64,000 nucleotides of DNA from Flavobacterium sp. Sd200 (lineage in GTDB: Bacteria > Bacteroidota > Bacteroidia > Flavobacteriales > Flavobacteriaceae). Under the pieces are notes generated by a model. The model was not told the DNA's origin and did not search any database. It worked only from the letters and a program-made list of their open reading frames with translations. Location of the stretch: the NCBI RefSeq assembly GCF_009826935.1, contig NZ_WUMN01000008.1:60871-124870 (forward strand), read 5' to 3'. Of the stretch, positions 1 to 7,820 are shown one piece after another; positions within the stretch are counted from its first letter, which is position 1; each line of letters starts with the position of its first letter. The position numbers and the translations under genes are program-made.

Positions 1-632
1 GCTTGCGTAAGCGTTTGGCGGATCTTTTCATAATCAACTTCTTCAACCGCTTTTTTAGCATCTTCCCATTGCGGTCTATAGTATTTTACAAAACCGGTTT
101 TAGGCGTGTAGTAATGCCCCGGAGGGAATGTAGAGAATGTTTGGCACTGGTCTGCAATAGCTTTCATTTCAGAGGCAAAGTACATCCTGCCCCTTTCGTC
201 AAGGCCATAGTATAAAGGCTTAACCCCAAGCGGGTCACGGCCTGCAATATAATCATCTCCGTCAATTACAACGAATGAGAAGATACCGTCCAGCATGTCG
301 CAAAACTCATAGCCGTATTCCTCATACAGGTGTACGATAACTTCAGAGTCAGAAGTAGTCCTGAATGTGTGGTGGCTTAATACGGTGTCACGCAACTTTT
401 GGTGGTTGTATATTTCACCATTGTGCACCATCCAGGCATCTTTAGCCCCCTGTATAGGCTGCTTACCCGTATTAAGGTCAATTATAGATAAACGCTCATG
501 CCCCAGCATGTGCCCTTTTGGCGTTACATGCACATCGCTTTCGTCGGGGCCGCGGTGCGACATCCTTTTAGAAAGCTGTTTTACTAAAGCCTCATCTTTT
601 CCTTTTCCTATAATTGCTAAAATTCCGCACAT
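1..632 (-). CDS. asnB: Asparagine synthase (glutamine-hydrolysing), N-terminal part
   Basis: This is the first ~210 residues of a class B asparagine synthetase, which makes asparagine from aspartate, ATP and glutamine-derived ammonia in the cytosol. The protein starts MCGILAIIGKG, so Cys2 would be exposed as the N-terminal amidotransferase nucleophile after Met removal. Further glutaminase-domain hallmarks follow in order: HRGPDES, HERLSIIDL, NGEIYNH (glutamine-binding Asn and Glu), SDSEVI, and YFASEMKAI near the end of the visible part. The start is fixed by the Cys2 rule. The synthetase domain lies beyond the left edge, so nothing can be said about its integrity. It is separated by 666 bp from the pentose operon on the same strand and is probably transcribed independently. 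Confidence 0.95.
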   Translation of the reverse strand, partial: MCGILAIIGKGKDEALVKQLSKRMSHRGPDESDVHVTPKGHMLGHERLSIIDLNTGKQPIQGAKDAWMVHNGEIYNHQKLRDTVLSHHTFRTTSDSEVIVHLYEEYGYEFCDMLDGIFSFVVIDGDDYIAGRDPLGVKPLYYGLDERGRMYFASEMKAIADQCQTFSTFPPGHYYTPKTGFVKYYRPQWEDAKKAVEEVDYEKIRQTLTQ

Positions 633-967
633 ATTATCTTCTGATTAAAATTGTATGTTAAAAACAAGCATTTAGTTATTTTCAACAAGACAAAATTGCA
701 TTTTTAGTTTCAATTGAAAAACACAAATTAATAATATGATTTCAAATTAAAACAAAAAACCTTTAAATTAAAACAATTGCTAAGCAAAAGGCAGTAATTT
801 AAAGGTGTAAGGTTACAGTTAGTAAAATACCTTAGTTATTGTGACCAAATATTTTTAATCTTCAAATAGTACAAGCCTTTTATTAAAACCTCCGAAACAA
901 CCTTTACGATACACTTCAACTACACCAATTATCATTAGTTTAGCCTGTAAAATTCAATTGGATGATT

Positions 968-1172
968 TTACCACGAAGTGCACTAAGTTTTCACGAAGTG
1001 CACAAGGTTACACGGGTATTATAATAGCCCACAACGGACAACAAGTTGTCTTACGAAGTTCACAAGGCATTGTGAACAGTGCTAGTGCTGTTGGCAAATA
1101 TAGCTTTGTGAGCTTAAAAGCAAAGCGTAATACCTTTTGCACTTCGTGAAAACTTAGTGCACTTTGTGGTAA
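968..1172. repeat. Inverted repeat with 35-bp arms, direct sub-repeats
   Basis: The arms are 968-1002 and 1138-1172 and match at 34 of 35 positions when one is reverse-complemented; the spacer is 135 nt. Each arm contains two copies of a CACGAAGTGCAC-like unit separated by TAAGTTTT. The spacer holds a third, degenerate direct copy (ACGAAGTTCACAAGG, near 1053). It has no coding content. It belongs to the general class of composite intergenic repeats found at several other places in this window, but its unit sequence is its own. Confidence 0.85.
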
Positions 1173-1238
1173 GAAACAATCATTTTAACCATTGTTTGAA
1201 AAAGACTAATCTATATTGATAAATGGTATAATACTCAT

Positions 1239-1275
1239 AAAAAAACCGCCTTACAGATATTACTCCATAAGGCGG
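1239..1275 (-). terminator. Intrinsic terminator of the pentose operon
   Basis: Read on the minus strand, CCGCCTTA and TAAGGCGG form an 8-bp stem with a 14-nt loop, followed by seven T. It lies 24 nt past the stop codon of the transketolase C-terminal subunit and closes the operon. Confidence 0.85.
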
Positions 1276-1298
1276 CTGTTATTTTAAAAAAGCAGTAA

Positions 1299-2261
1299 TT
1301 ACTGTGCTTTTTTGCGTGCAATAACTTTTTGTACAGCTTTTATAATGTGTTCTGCATCAAGACCGTATTTAGTCATAAGCTGTGCAGGAGTTCCGCTTTC
1401 GCCAAAACTGTCGTTTACAGCCACATACTCCTGCGGAGTTGGGTTGTTTGTAGCAAGAAGCTGGGCAATGCTGTCGCCAAGGCCACCAAGCCTGTTGTGC
1501 TCTTCGGCAGTAACCACGCAGCCTGTTTTGGCTACCGATTTTAATACCGCCTCTGCATCAAGTGGCTTAATCGTGTGGATGTTGATAATCTCAGCATCAA
1601 TTCCCATCTCAGCAAGTTTCTCACCTGCCTGTATAGCTTCCCATACAAGGTGTCCTGTAGCGAAGATAGAAACATCAGCACCTTCGTTTACCATCCATGC
1701 TTTACCGATTTCAAATTTCTGGTCGGCATCAGTAAAAATAGGCACTACCGGACGACCAAAGCGAAGATAAACCGGGCCTTCGTGCTCAGCAATTGCTATA
1801 GTCGCCGCTTTTGTCTGATTGTAATCGCATGGGTTGATAACGGTCATGCCCGGAAGCATTTTCATTAAACCTATATCTTCCAATATCTGGTGTGTAGCAC
1901 CATCTTCACCAAGGGTAAGACCCGCGTGAGAAGCACATATTTTTACATTCTTGTCTGAATAAGCTACCGACTGGCGTATCTGATCGTAAACCCTTCCTGT
2001 AGAGAAGTTGGCAAACGTACCTGTAAAAGGAATTTTACCTCCAATGGTAAGACCTGCAGCAATACCAATCATGTTCGCCTCAGCAATACCTACCTGCACA
2101 AAACGGTCAGGGAAGTTATTGATGAAGTCCTGCATTTTAAGCGAAGCCACAAGGTCGGCACAAAGTGCCACCACATTCTCGTTGCGCTTACCGGCTTCTA
2201 AAAGCCCGTCGCCAAACCCCGAACGTGTATCTTTTTTTTCTGTGTATGTGTATTTTTTCAT
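1299..2261 (-). CDS. Transketolase, C-terminal subunit (pyrimidine-binding half)
   Basis: This 320-residue protein is the second half of a split transketolase, carrying the thiamine-diphosphate pyrimidine-binding domain and the C-terminal transketolase domain. GIAEANMIG near residues 58-66 contains the conserved cofactor-activating Glu (about residue 61), and SHAGLTLGEDGATHQ follows near 111-125. The last ~130 residues match the C-terminal fold (HTIKPLD, EEHNRLGGLG). It works with the N-terminal subunit encoded 96 bp upstream on the same strand, as a heteromer exchanging two-carbon units between sugar phosphates in the non-oxidative pentose phosphate pathway. It is the last gene of the arabinose operon. 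Full length for the split family. Confidence 0.95.
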   Translation of the reverse strand: MKKYTYTEKKDTRSGFGDGLLEAGKRNENVVALCADLVASLKMQDFINNFPDRFVQVGIAEANMIGIAAGLTIGGKIPFTGTFANFSTGRVYDQIRQSVAYSDKNVKICASHAGLTLGEDGATHQILEDIGLMKMLPGMTVINPCDYNQTKAATIAIAEHEGPVYLRFGRPVVPIFTDADQKFEIGKAWMVNEGADVSIFATGHLVWEAIQAGEKLAEMGIDAEIINIHTIKPLDAEAVLKSVAKTGCVVTAEEHNRLGGLGDSIAQLLATNNPTPQEYVAVNDSFGESGTPAQLMTKYGLDAEHIIKAVQKVIARKKAQ

Positions 2262-2267
2262 TTTATA

Positions 2268-2356
2268 GAATTCAGTAATTAGTATTGAGTATTGAGATGA
2301 GCATAAGACTTTTTATCATACAGTCTAATATCTCACATCTAACATCTCAATTCTAA
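2268..2356. repeat. Imperfect tandem/inverted repeat between transketolase genes
   Basis: The left half reads AGTATTGAGTATTGAGATGAG and the right half holds ATCTCACATCTAACATCTCAAT. The right half reverse-complemented gives ATTGAGATGTTAGATGTGAGAT, the same low-complexity unit. The mRNA of the operon would fold here, between the two transketolase subunit genes. It is non-coding. Confidence 0.6.
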
Positions 2357-2357
2357 A

Positions 2358-3203
2358 TTAATAATCACCAAGTGTTTCTTCAAGTTGAGCAAGAGCAGCA
2401 TCAAGCTGGGCGTCGTTTGGCGCGGCACCGTGCCATTTGTGGCTACCCATCATATAGTCTACACCATGTCCCATGCCTGTTTTAAGCAGGATGGCGATAG
2501 GTTTGCCTTGGCCTGTAAGCGATTTTGCTTCTTCAAGAACTTTAATTACCTGAGCCATATCGTTACCTTCGCTTTCAAGAACAGTCCAGTCAAAGGCAGC
2601 AAATTTAGCTTTAAGGTCGCCTAAAGAAAGTACCTGGCTTGTAGGGCCGTCTATCTGCTGTCCGTTATAGTCAATTGTTGCAATAAGGTTGTCTACCCTA
2701 TTGTGTGGAGCAAACATAGCTGCTTCCCATATCTGACCTTCCTGAAGTTCGCCATCTCCGTGAAGTGTATACACTAAAGACTTATCTCCATTTAGTTTTT
2801 TAGCAAGGGCTGCACCAATAGCAACACTTAGACCCTGACCAAGAGAACCCGAAGCAATGCGAACGCCCGGTAGGTGCTCATGCGTTGTAGGATGTCCCTG
2901 CAAACGTGAGTCAAGTTTACGGAAAGTAGCAAGCTCTGATTTATCGAAGTAACCTGCGTGTGCCAAAACACTGTAGAATACAGGAGAGATATGACCGTTA
3001 GAAAGGAAGAAAAGATCTTCGCCTACACCGTCCATATCAAAACCTTCTTTACGGTTCATTACCTCAAAATAAAGGGCAACTAAAAAATCAGTACAACCAA
3101 GAGAACCTCCCGGGTGGCCGCTTTGGCAGCCGTGTACCATACGTACAATATCGCGGCGCACCTGAGATGCTACGCTTTCTAAATATGATATTTCGTGTTT
3201 CAT
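2358..3203 (-). CDS. Transketolase, N-terminal subunit (thiamine diphosphate-binding half)
   Basis: This 281-residue protein is the first half of a split transketolase. GHPGGSLGC begins near residue 29 and includes a conserved active-site His. GSLGQGLSVAIG (about 119-130) and GDGELQEGQIWEA (from about 149) form the thiamine-diphosphate signature GDG...N. With the downstream C-terminal subunit it makes a complete enzyme that interconverts xylulose-5-P, ribose-5-P, sedoheptulose-7-P and glyceraldehyde-3-P. The stop codon of the upstream transaldolase gene lies only 5 nt before this start, so the two are surely co-transcribed and probably translationally linked. Length is normal for the split form. 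Confidence 0.95.
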   Translation of the reverse strand: MKHEISYLESVASQVRRDIVRMVHGCQSGHPGGSLGCTDFLVALYFEVMNRKEGFDMDGVGEDLFFLSNGHISPVFYSVLAHAGYFDKSELATFRKLDSRLQGHPTTHEHLPGVRIASGSLGQGLSVAIGAALAKKLNGDKSLVYTLHGDGELQEGQIWEAAMFAPHNRVDNLIATIDYNGQQIDGPTSQVLSLGDLKAKFAAFDWTVLESEGNDMAQVIKVLEEAKSLTGQGKPIAILLKTGMGHGVDYMMGSHKWHGAAPNDAQLDAALAQLEETLGDY

Positions 3204-3208
3204 AACAA

Positions 3209-3874
3209 TTATTTTGCTGCCGCTGCTGCTTTAGCGTGATCTGCAAGGAACTGAGCAAGACCGTTATCAGTAAGCGGGTGTTTAAGTAAAGATTCGATTG
3301 CGCTAAGCGGACCTGTAATAACATCAGCTCCTAATTTGGCACAATTTACAATATGCATTGTATGACGAACAGAAGCTGCAAGAATTTCTGTCTCGAAACC
3401 ATAGTTATCATAAATAAGACGGATTTCTTCAATTAGTCCAAGACCATCGGTAGAAATATCGTCAAGGCGGCCTACGAACGGAGATACATAAGTAGCACCT
3501 GCTTTTGCAGCAAGCAATGCCTGACCAGCAGAGAACACAAGTGTTACGTTTGTTTTAATACCTTTTTCAGCAAAATATTTAGCGGCTTTAACACCGTCTT
3601 TTATCATTGGCAGTTTAACTACAATACGCTCATGCAGGGCAGCAAGCTCTTCGCCTTCAGCGATCATTTCATCAAAAGTAGTTGCAATAACCTCGGCACT
3701 TACATCACCATCAGTAATATTACAAATGTCAATGTAGTGCTGTAACACTTTCTCTTTGCCGGTAATGCCCTCTTTTGCCATTAACGACGGGTTTGTTGTA
3801 ACACCGTCAAGAACGCCAAGTTCATGAGCTTCCTTAATTTGTGCAAGGTTTGCTGTGTCAATAAAAAATTTCAT
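3209..3874 (-). CDS. Transaldolase (TalC/fructose-6-phosphate aldolase family)
   Basis: This is a 221-residue small-type transaldolase. The protein opens MKFFIDTANL and has the family sequence GVTTNPSLMAKEG. The Schiff-base lysine lies in IVVKLPM at about residue 87, and TNVTLVFS plus YVSPFVGRLDD follow. The length and signatures fit the TalC subfamily, which in Bacteroidota usually acts as a transaldolase; true fructose-6-P aldolase activity cannot be excluded. It sits between the sugar symporter and the split transketolase, so the operon supplies the whole carbon-shuffling part of the non-oxidative pentose phosphate pathway for arabinose-derived xylulose-5-P. Confidence 0.93.
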   Translation of the reverse strand: MKFFIDTANLAQIKEAHELGVLDGVTTNPSLMAKEGITGKEKVLQHYIDICNITDGDVSAEVIATTFDEMIAEGEELAALHERIVVKLPMIKDGVKAAKYFAEKGIKTNVTLVFSAGQALLAAKAGATYVSPFVGRLDDISTDGLGLIEEIRLIYDNYGFETEILAASVRHTMHIVNCAKLGADVITGPLSAIESLLKHPLTDNGLAQFLADHAKAAAAAK

Positions 3875-3894
3875 ATTCTTTGTTTTAGTTAAGT

Positions 3895-5598
3895 TTACCA
3901 GAATGTAATATAAAGACCTGCTACAAGTAATAATGTAATTACTATAAGAGCAAGTGTAGACGGCTCCACTTTAAACATTTTAGAGTCGACTTCGAATGAT
4001 TTAGCACTGATCTTAGGACCTGCAAGGCTCATAACGATCATTAACACCATGGTGAAGAAGAACGACCAGCCCATACAGATAAGGAATGGAATCTCATATT
4101 CGCCTGCTTTGTTTAAATAAGCGGTGTATAAAATATTATCGTGGCCAAAGATACCAACTGCGTAGCTATTAAAAAAGATTGACAGCAAGAAACCTGCAAT
4201 TACGCCTGCAACAGCCGCTGAACCTGTAGTACGTTTCCAGAACATACCCAAAAGGAAAATAGCAAATACACCCGGACTAAAGAAACCTGTATATTTTTGG
4301 ATAAAGGTAAAACCACCTTCACCACCTATACCAAGAGCATCATTCCATGTAAGCACTACAGAGAATATAATTGCCACAAGAATTGCAAGTCGGCCTACAA
4401 TTACAAGTTTTTTCTCTTCAGCATCTTTGTTTATATATCTTTTGTAAATATCAAGCGTAAAGATGGTAGAAATACTGTTTGCCTTACCTGCAAGCGATGC
4501 CACAATAGCAGCAGTTAATGCCGCAACCGAAAGACCTTTTAATCCTGTAGGAAGGAAACCAAGTATAGCAGAATATGCATTATCGGCATTAAAGTTCTCG
4601 CCAATACCCATTTCTGTTTGTAACGCTCCGTCTTTATAAAGCACATAAGCAGCAATACCCGGAAGCATAACTATTATTGGCATGGCAAGTTTCATTAAAC
4701 CTGCAAAAAGAATACCTGTACGTGCTGTTTTAAGGTCGGCACCAAGAGCACGTTGTGTAATGTATTGGTTACAGCCCCAGTAGTTAAGGTTCACGATCCA
4801 GATACCTGCAAAATAAAGTGCAATACCAGGAAGCATTAAATATTTATTTACTTCAGCCTGAGACGCACCAGGCCCCGGCTTATCTATCATCATTGTAAAG
4901 TGATCGGGCGCTTCCTTCATCATAGTAGTAAAGCCCGCAAGTGCATCCTGGCCAAGGCCAAAGTGCTCACTAACCAAAGTTAGTGCAATATATGTAGTGG
5001 CAAGACCACCCAATACAAGTACAACTACCTGTATAACATCGGTAAAACCGATAACCTTCATACCTCCAAGGGTAATGATAAGAGAAAAAATAGCCATTGC
5101 TATAACAATAGCATGAAAATGCTCAGGCCCCGCCATATTAGCTATAGCGATTGCGCCAAGATATAAAATAGAAGTAAGGTTTACGAATACGTATAAGAAA
5201 AGCCAAAAGATAGCCATAATAAGGCTGGTAGTTTGGTTATAGCGCGTTTCAAGGAACTGCGGCATTGTAAATATCTTATTTTTAAGATACATTGGTATAA
5301 ACCATACCGCCACAATAATAAGGGCAACGGCAGCAATCCACTCGTAGGCTGCTACAGCAACACCCACAACAAAACCGTTACCACTCATACCGATAAACTG
5401 TTCTGCAGAAATGTTAGATGCAATAAGCGATGCACCAATAGCCCACCATGTAAGTGAACCTTCGGCTAAGAAGAAATCTTTAGAGTCAGATGCTCCTTCT
5501 TCTTTCTTCTTGCTTTTATAAATCCAGTAACCATAGCCAGATACAACAAGGAAATAGACAATAAAAATTACGTAATCAATTGTAGAGAACTTGCCCAT
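3895..5598 (-). CDS. Sodium/sugar symporter, SSS family (vSGLT-like)
   Basis: This 567-residue inner-membrane protein with about 14 hydrophobic segments belongs to the solute:sodium symporter family. It shows the vSGLT-type sequence ISAEQFIGMSG in helix 2 and NLNYWGCNQYITQRALG, which aligns with the gating Tyr/Trp and sugar-binding Asn region of vSGLT. A galactose/glucose transporter is therefore the nearest known relative. Its place directly after L-arabinose isomerase makes L-arabinose the most likely substrate. It is intact, with a hydrophobic last helix ending LYITFW. A terminator-like hairpin lies between araA and this gene and could lower its expression relative to araA. Confidence 0.93.
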   Translation of the reverse strand: MGKFSTIDYVIFIVYFLVVSGYGYWIYKSKKKEEGASDSKDFFLAEGSLTWWAIGASLIASNISAEQFIGMSGNGFVVGVAVAAYEWIAAVALIIVAVWFIPMYLKNKIFTMPQFLETRYNQTTSLIMAIFWLFLYVFVNLTSILYLGAIAIANMAGPEHFHAIVIAMAIFSLIITLGGMKVIGFTDVIQVVVLVLGGLATTYIALTLVSEHFGLGQDALAGFTTMMKEAPDHFTMMIDKPGPGASQAEVNKYLMLPGIALYFAGIWIVNLNYWGCNQYITQRALGADLKTARTGILFAGLMKLAMPIIVMLPGIAAYVLYKDGALQTEMGIGENFNADNAYSAILGFLPTGLKGLSVAALTAAIVASLAGKANSISTIFTLDIYKRYINKDAEEKKLVIVGRLAILVAIIFSVVLTWNDALGIGGEGGFTFIQKYTGFFSPGVFAIFLLGMFWKRTTGSAAVAGVIAGFLLSIFFNSYAVGIFGHDNILYTAYLNKAGEYEIPFLICMGWSFFFTMVLMIVMSLAGPKISAKSFEVDSKMFKVEPSTLALIVITLLLVAGLYITFW

Positions 5599-5618
5599 AA
5601 ATGTTAATTATGTTTGTT

Positions 5619-5646
5619 AAAAAGGCCGCAACATGCTGTTGCGGCC
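5619..5646 (-). terminator. Intercistronic hairpin between araA and the symporter
   Basis: GGCCGCAACA and TGTTGCGGCC form a perfect 10-bp stem with a 3-nt loop, followed on the minus strand by TTTTTAAC. It lies in the 59-bp gap between the araA stop and the symporter start. It looks like a partial intrinsic terminator or mRNA-stabilising hairpin that would make araA more abundant than the downstream genes. Confidence 0.7.
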
Positions 5647-5657
5647 ATTGGTTTATA

Positions 5658-7148
5658 TTATTTATAAGCAATATCGTTCCATCTTAGCTCATTTTTAAAT
5701 TCGCTCAAACGGGTATCTTTGCCTATCAGTAAAAACTCTATATCCGCCATTTCTGCAAAATCCTGAATTAGCTCTGCAGATAAGTTTTGGCTGTATGCTG
5801 TGTGGTGTGCACCACCTGCATATATCCATGCTGCACATCCTGTTTTCATGTCAGGGTGTGGTTGCCAAAGCACGCGTGCTACAGGCAGTTTAGGCAATTC
5901 TTCTGTTACTTCTACAGCATCAACTGTATTTACAAGTAAACGGAAACGGTTACCCATATCTATTAATGATGCGTTTAGAGCAGCACCTCCGGCTACGTTA
6001 AATACAAGCCTTGCCGGATCTGCCTTACCTCCAATTCCAAGAGGATGAACTTCAAGGGTTGGTTTTGTGGCTGCTAACGAAGCATCGATCTCAAGCATGT
6101 GCGATCCGAGTACTAATGAATTAGACGGATCGAAATGGTAGGTGTAATCTTCCATAAAACCGTTACCACCCTCAAGGCCGCTACCCATTACTTTAAACGC
6201 ACGCACTAAAGCAGCCGTTTTCCAATCTCCCTCACCGGCAAAACCAAAACCGTCAGCAAGCAAACGCTGTACTGCAAGGCCCGGCAATTGCACCATTCCG
6301 TGAAGGTCCTCAAAGGTATCACTAAATCCTTTAAATCCACCATCAACTAAAAATTTACGTAAAGCGATCTCAATTCTTGCCGCCTCATACACAGATGAAT
6401 GTCTTTCACCTCCTGTTTTAAGATCATCGGCAACTGTATAAGTAGCCTCATATTCAGCAACAAGCGCTTTTATATCGTTATCGCTAACAGCATCAATTAA
6501 AGCCACAAGGTCGCCAATACCATAACTATTTACCGAGAAGCCAAACTTAAGTTCTGCCTCTACTTTATCGCCATCTGTAACGGCAACAAAACGCATATTA
6601 TCGCCAAAACGTGCAAATTTAGCACCTTGCCAGTCATACCAGCCTGCTGCTGCCCTTGCCCATGTACCTATTTGAGTAAGTGCTTCGCTATCCTGCCAGT
6701 GACCAACAACTACTTTGCGGTTTTTGCGCATGCGCGATACCATGAAACCAAATTCCCTGTCGCCGTGTGCGCTCTGGTTAAGGTTCATGAAATCCATATC
6801 CATAGTACTCCACGGAATGTCGCGGTTAAACTGAGTATGGAAATGAAGAAGTGGTTTTTTAAGAACACTCAGGCCACGGATCCACATCTTAGCCGGAGAG
6901 AACGTGTGCATCCAGGTAATAACACCTATTACATTCTCAGCAGAGTTAGCTGCCAATAATGTATCGTATATTTCCTGTGTTGTTTTTACTGTAGGTTTAA
7001 AAACTACGCGAACAGGAATTTCTGATGCGCTGTCTAAACCTGCTGCAATTGCTTTTGAATGCTCGGCAACAAGATTAAGAGTTTCTTCTCCATATAAGTG
7101 CTGGCTGCCCGTTACAAACCAAACTTCGAATGTTTTTAAATTGATCAT
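5658..7148 (-). CDS. araA: L-arabinose isomerase
   Basis: This 496-residue cytosolic enzyme converts L-arabinose to L-ribulose and is manganese-dependent. All metal and catalytic residues known from the E. coli enzyme are at equivalent positions: Glu306 in GEGDWK, Glu333 in FMEDYTYH, His350 in GSHMLEID, and the late His in GGAHHTAYS near 448-449. The length is normal and the gene is intact. It is the first gene of a five-gene minus-strand operon with a symporter, transaldolase and split transketolase. No ribulokinase (araB) or ribulose-5-P epimerase (araD) gene is in view; they must lie elsewhere. Confidence 0.97.
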   Translation of the reverse strand: MINLKTFEVWFVTGSQHLYGEETLNLVAEHSKAIAAGLDSASEIPVRVVFKPTVKTTQEIYDTLLAANSAENVIGVITWMHTFSPAKMWIRGLSVLKKPLLHFHTQFNRDIPWSTMDMDFMNLNQSAHGDREFGFMVSRMRKNRKVVVGHWQDSEALTQIGTWARAAAGWYDWQGAKFARFGDNMRFVAVTDGDKVEAELKFGFSVNSYGIGDLVALIDAVSDNDIKALVAEYEATYTVADDLKTGGERHSSVYEAARIEIALRKFLVDGGFKGFSDTFEDLHGMVQLPGLAVQRLLADGFGFAGEGDWKTAALVRAFKVMGSGLEGGNGFMEDYTYHFDPSNSLVLGSHMLEIDASLAATKPTLEVHPLGIGGKADPARLVFNVAGGAALNASLIDMGNRFRLLVNTVDAVEVTEELPKLPVARVLWQPHPDMKTGCAAWIYAGGAHHTAYSQNLSAELIQDFAEMADIEFLLIGKDTRLSEFKNELRWNDIAYK

Positions 7149-7523
7149 GCTATGTTTATTATAAAGTATTAATTAATGGCTGGTTATAAACTTTTTAAAT
7201 CCCTCACTCTTTACTATACACCCATGGCGGAAAACGTTAAGAAAAACGAAAAATTTAATAAGTGTCGAAATAACACTAATTTTTTGACATACACAAGCGT
7301 TTGGTAAAAAAAATAAAAAATGTATAATTTAACCATAGCAAATCGCAAATATAAACATATTTTAATATGGAATATTCAGGAAAATTTGCCGGATTTGCTT
7401 TTTATAATTTTATTGAACAAAGGATATATGTTCTTAAAAAAGTGTTAATTCAGCCTAAGCCTACAATTATAAAAAACCAGGATATTAGCTTCCCTTCCAA
7501 CGGATAGTACCGCCAACACTACA

Positions 7524-7572
7524 ACTTTGCATTATATCAGCTTTATTATTAATAAAGCAACTGCAGCAAAGT
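7524..7572. repeat. Nested inverted repeat in the araA/MFS divergent region
   Basis: The outer arms are ACTTTGC (7524-7530) and GCAAAGT (7566-7572). The inner arms are GCTTTATT (7540-7547) and AATAAAGC (7551-7558) with a 3-nt loop. The concentric symmetry suggests an operator for a dimeric regulator or a structured RNA; no T-run follows the structure, so a terminator is unlikely. Confidence 0.5.
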
Positions 7573-7788
7573 AAAACCCTTTTATTTTTCATATTCAAAA
7601 AATATAATCTGCTTAAAATAGGTAAATGATACAATTTCAACTTATAGTCAAATATACCATAAATAAAATTGTATTTACAAATTATTGTTAAAATATTTTC
7701 TTAAACTATATTTCCAATACTGTGACGATGATTTTTACATAGCTTCATTATTAAACAATAAAAAGTGTTTACAATACACTTAATAAAT

Positions 7789-7796
7789 TATCTTTG
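7789..7796 (+). promoter_or_regulatory. Bacteroidota-type -7 element of the MFS gene
   Basis: TATCTTTG fits the TAnnTTTG consensus recognised by the Bacteroidota primary sigma factor. A GTGTTT stretch lies 18 nt upstream at the expected -33 position. Transcription would start near 7803, about 18 nt before the ATG at 7821. Confidence 0.65.
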
Positions 7797-7820
7797 CATC
7801 CAATTATACCTTGAAACATA

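Larger units (their letters stand above)
633..1298. other. Long intergenic region between asnB and the pentose operon
   Basis: No convincing gene is present. A plus-strand reading frame at 958-1149 is made of repeat sequence and resembles no protein. The left part (633-960) is very AT-rich and should hold the asnB promoter, but I find no clear CAAAnnTA element (minus-strand -7 box as seen on the plus strand). The right part contains a large inverted repeat at 968-1172 and the operon terminator at 1239-1275. Confidence 0.7.
7149..7820. other. Divergent intergenic region upstream of araA and the MFS gene
   Basis: This 672-bp gap must hold the control region of the pentose operon (leftward) and of the MFS gene (rightward). 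A possible minus-strand -7 element is CAAATATA at 7346-7353 (TATATTTG on the minus strand), but no matching -33 is obvious. A 46-codon plus-strand frame at 7367-7507 starts MEYSGKFAGF and has no recognisable features; I do not call it a gene. A nested inverted repeat lies at 7524-7572. No regulator gene is present. Confidence 0.55.

Noticed and set aside
958..1149. 63-codon plus-strand frame near the left end
   Set aside because: It is written by the inverted-repeat sequence at 968-1172 and has no protein-like features.
7367..7507. 46-codon plus-strand ORF in the araA/MFS gap
   Set aside because: No promoter, start context or protein pattern supports it; it is within chance expectation for AT-rich DNA.
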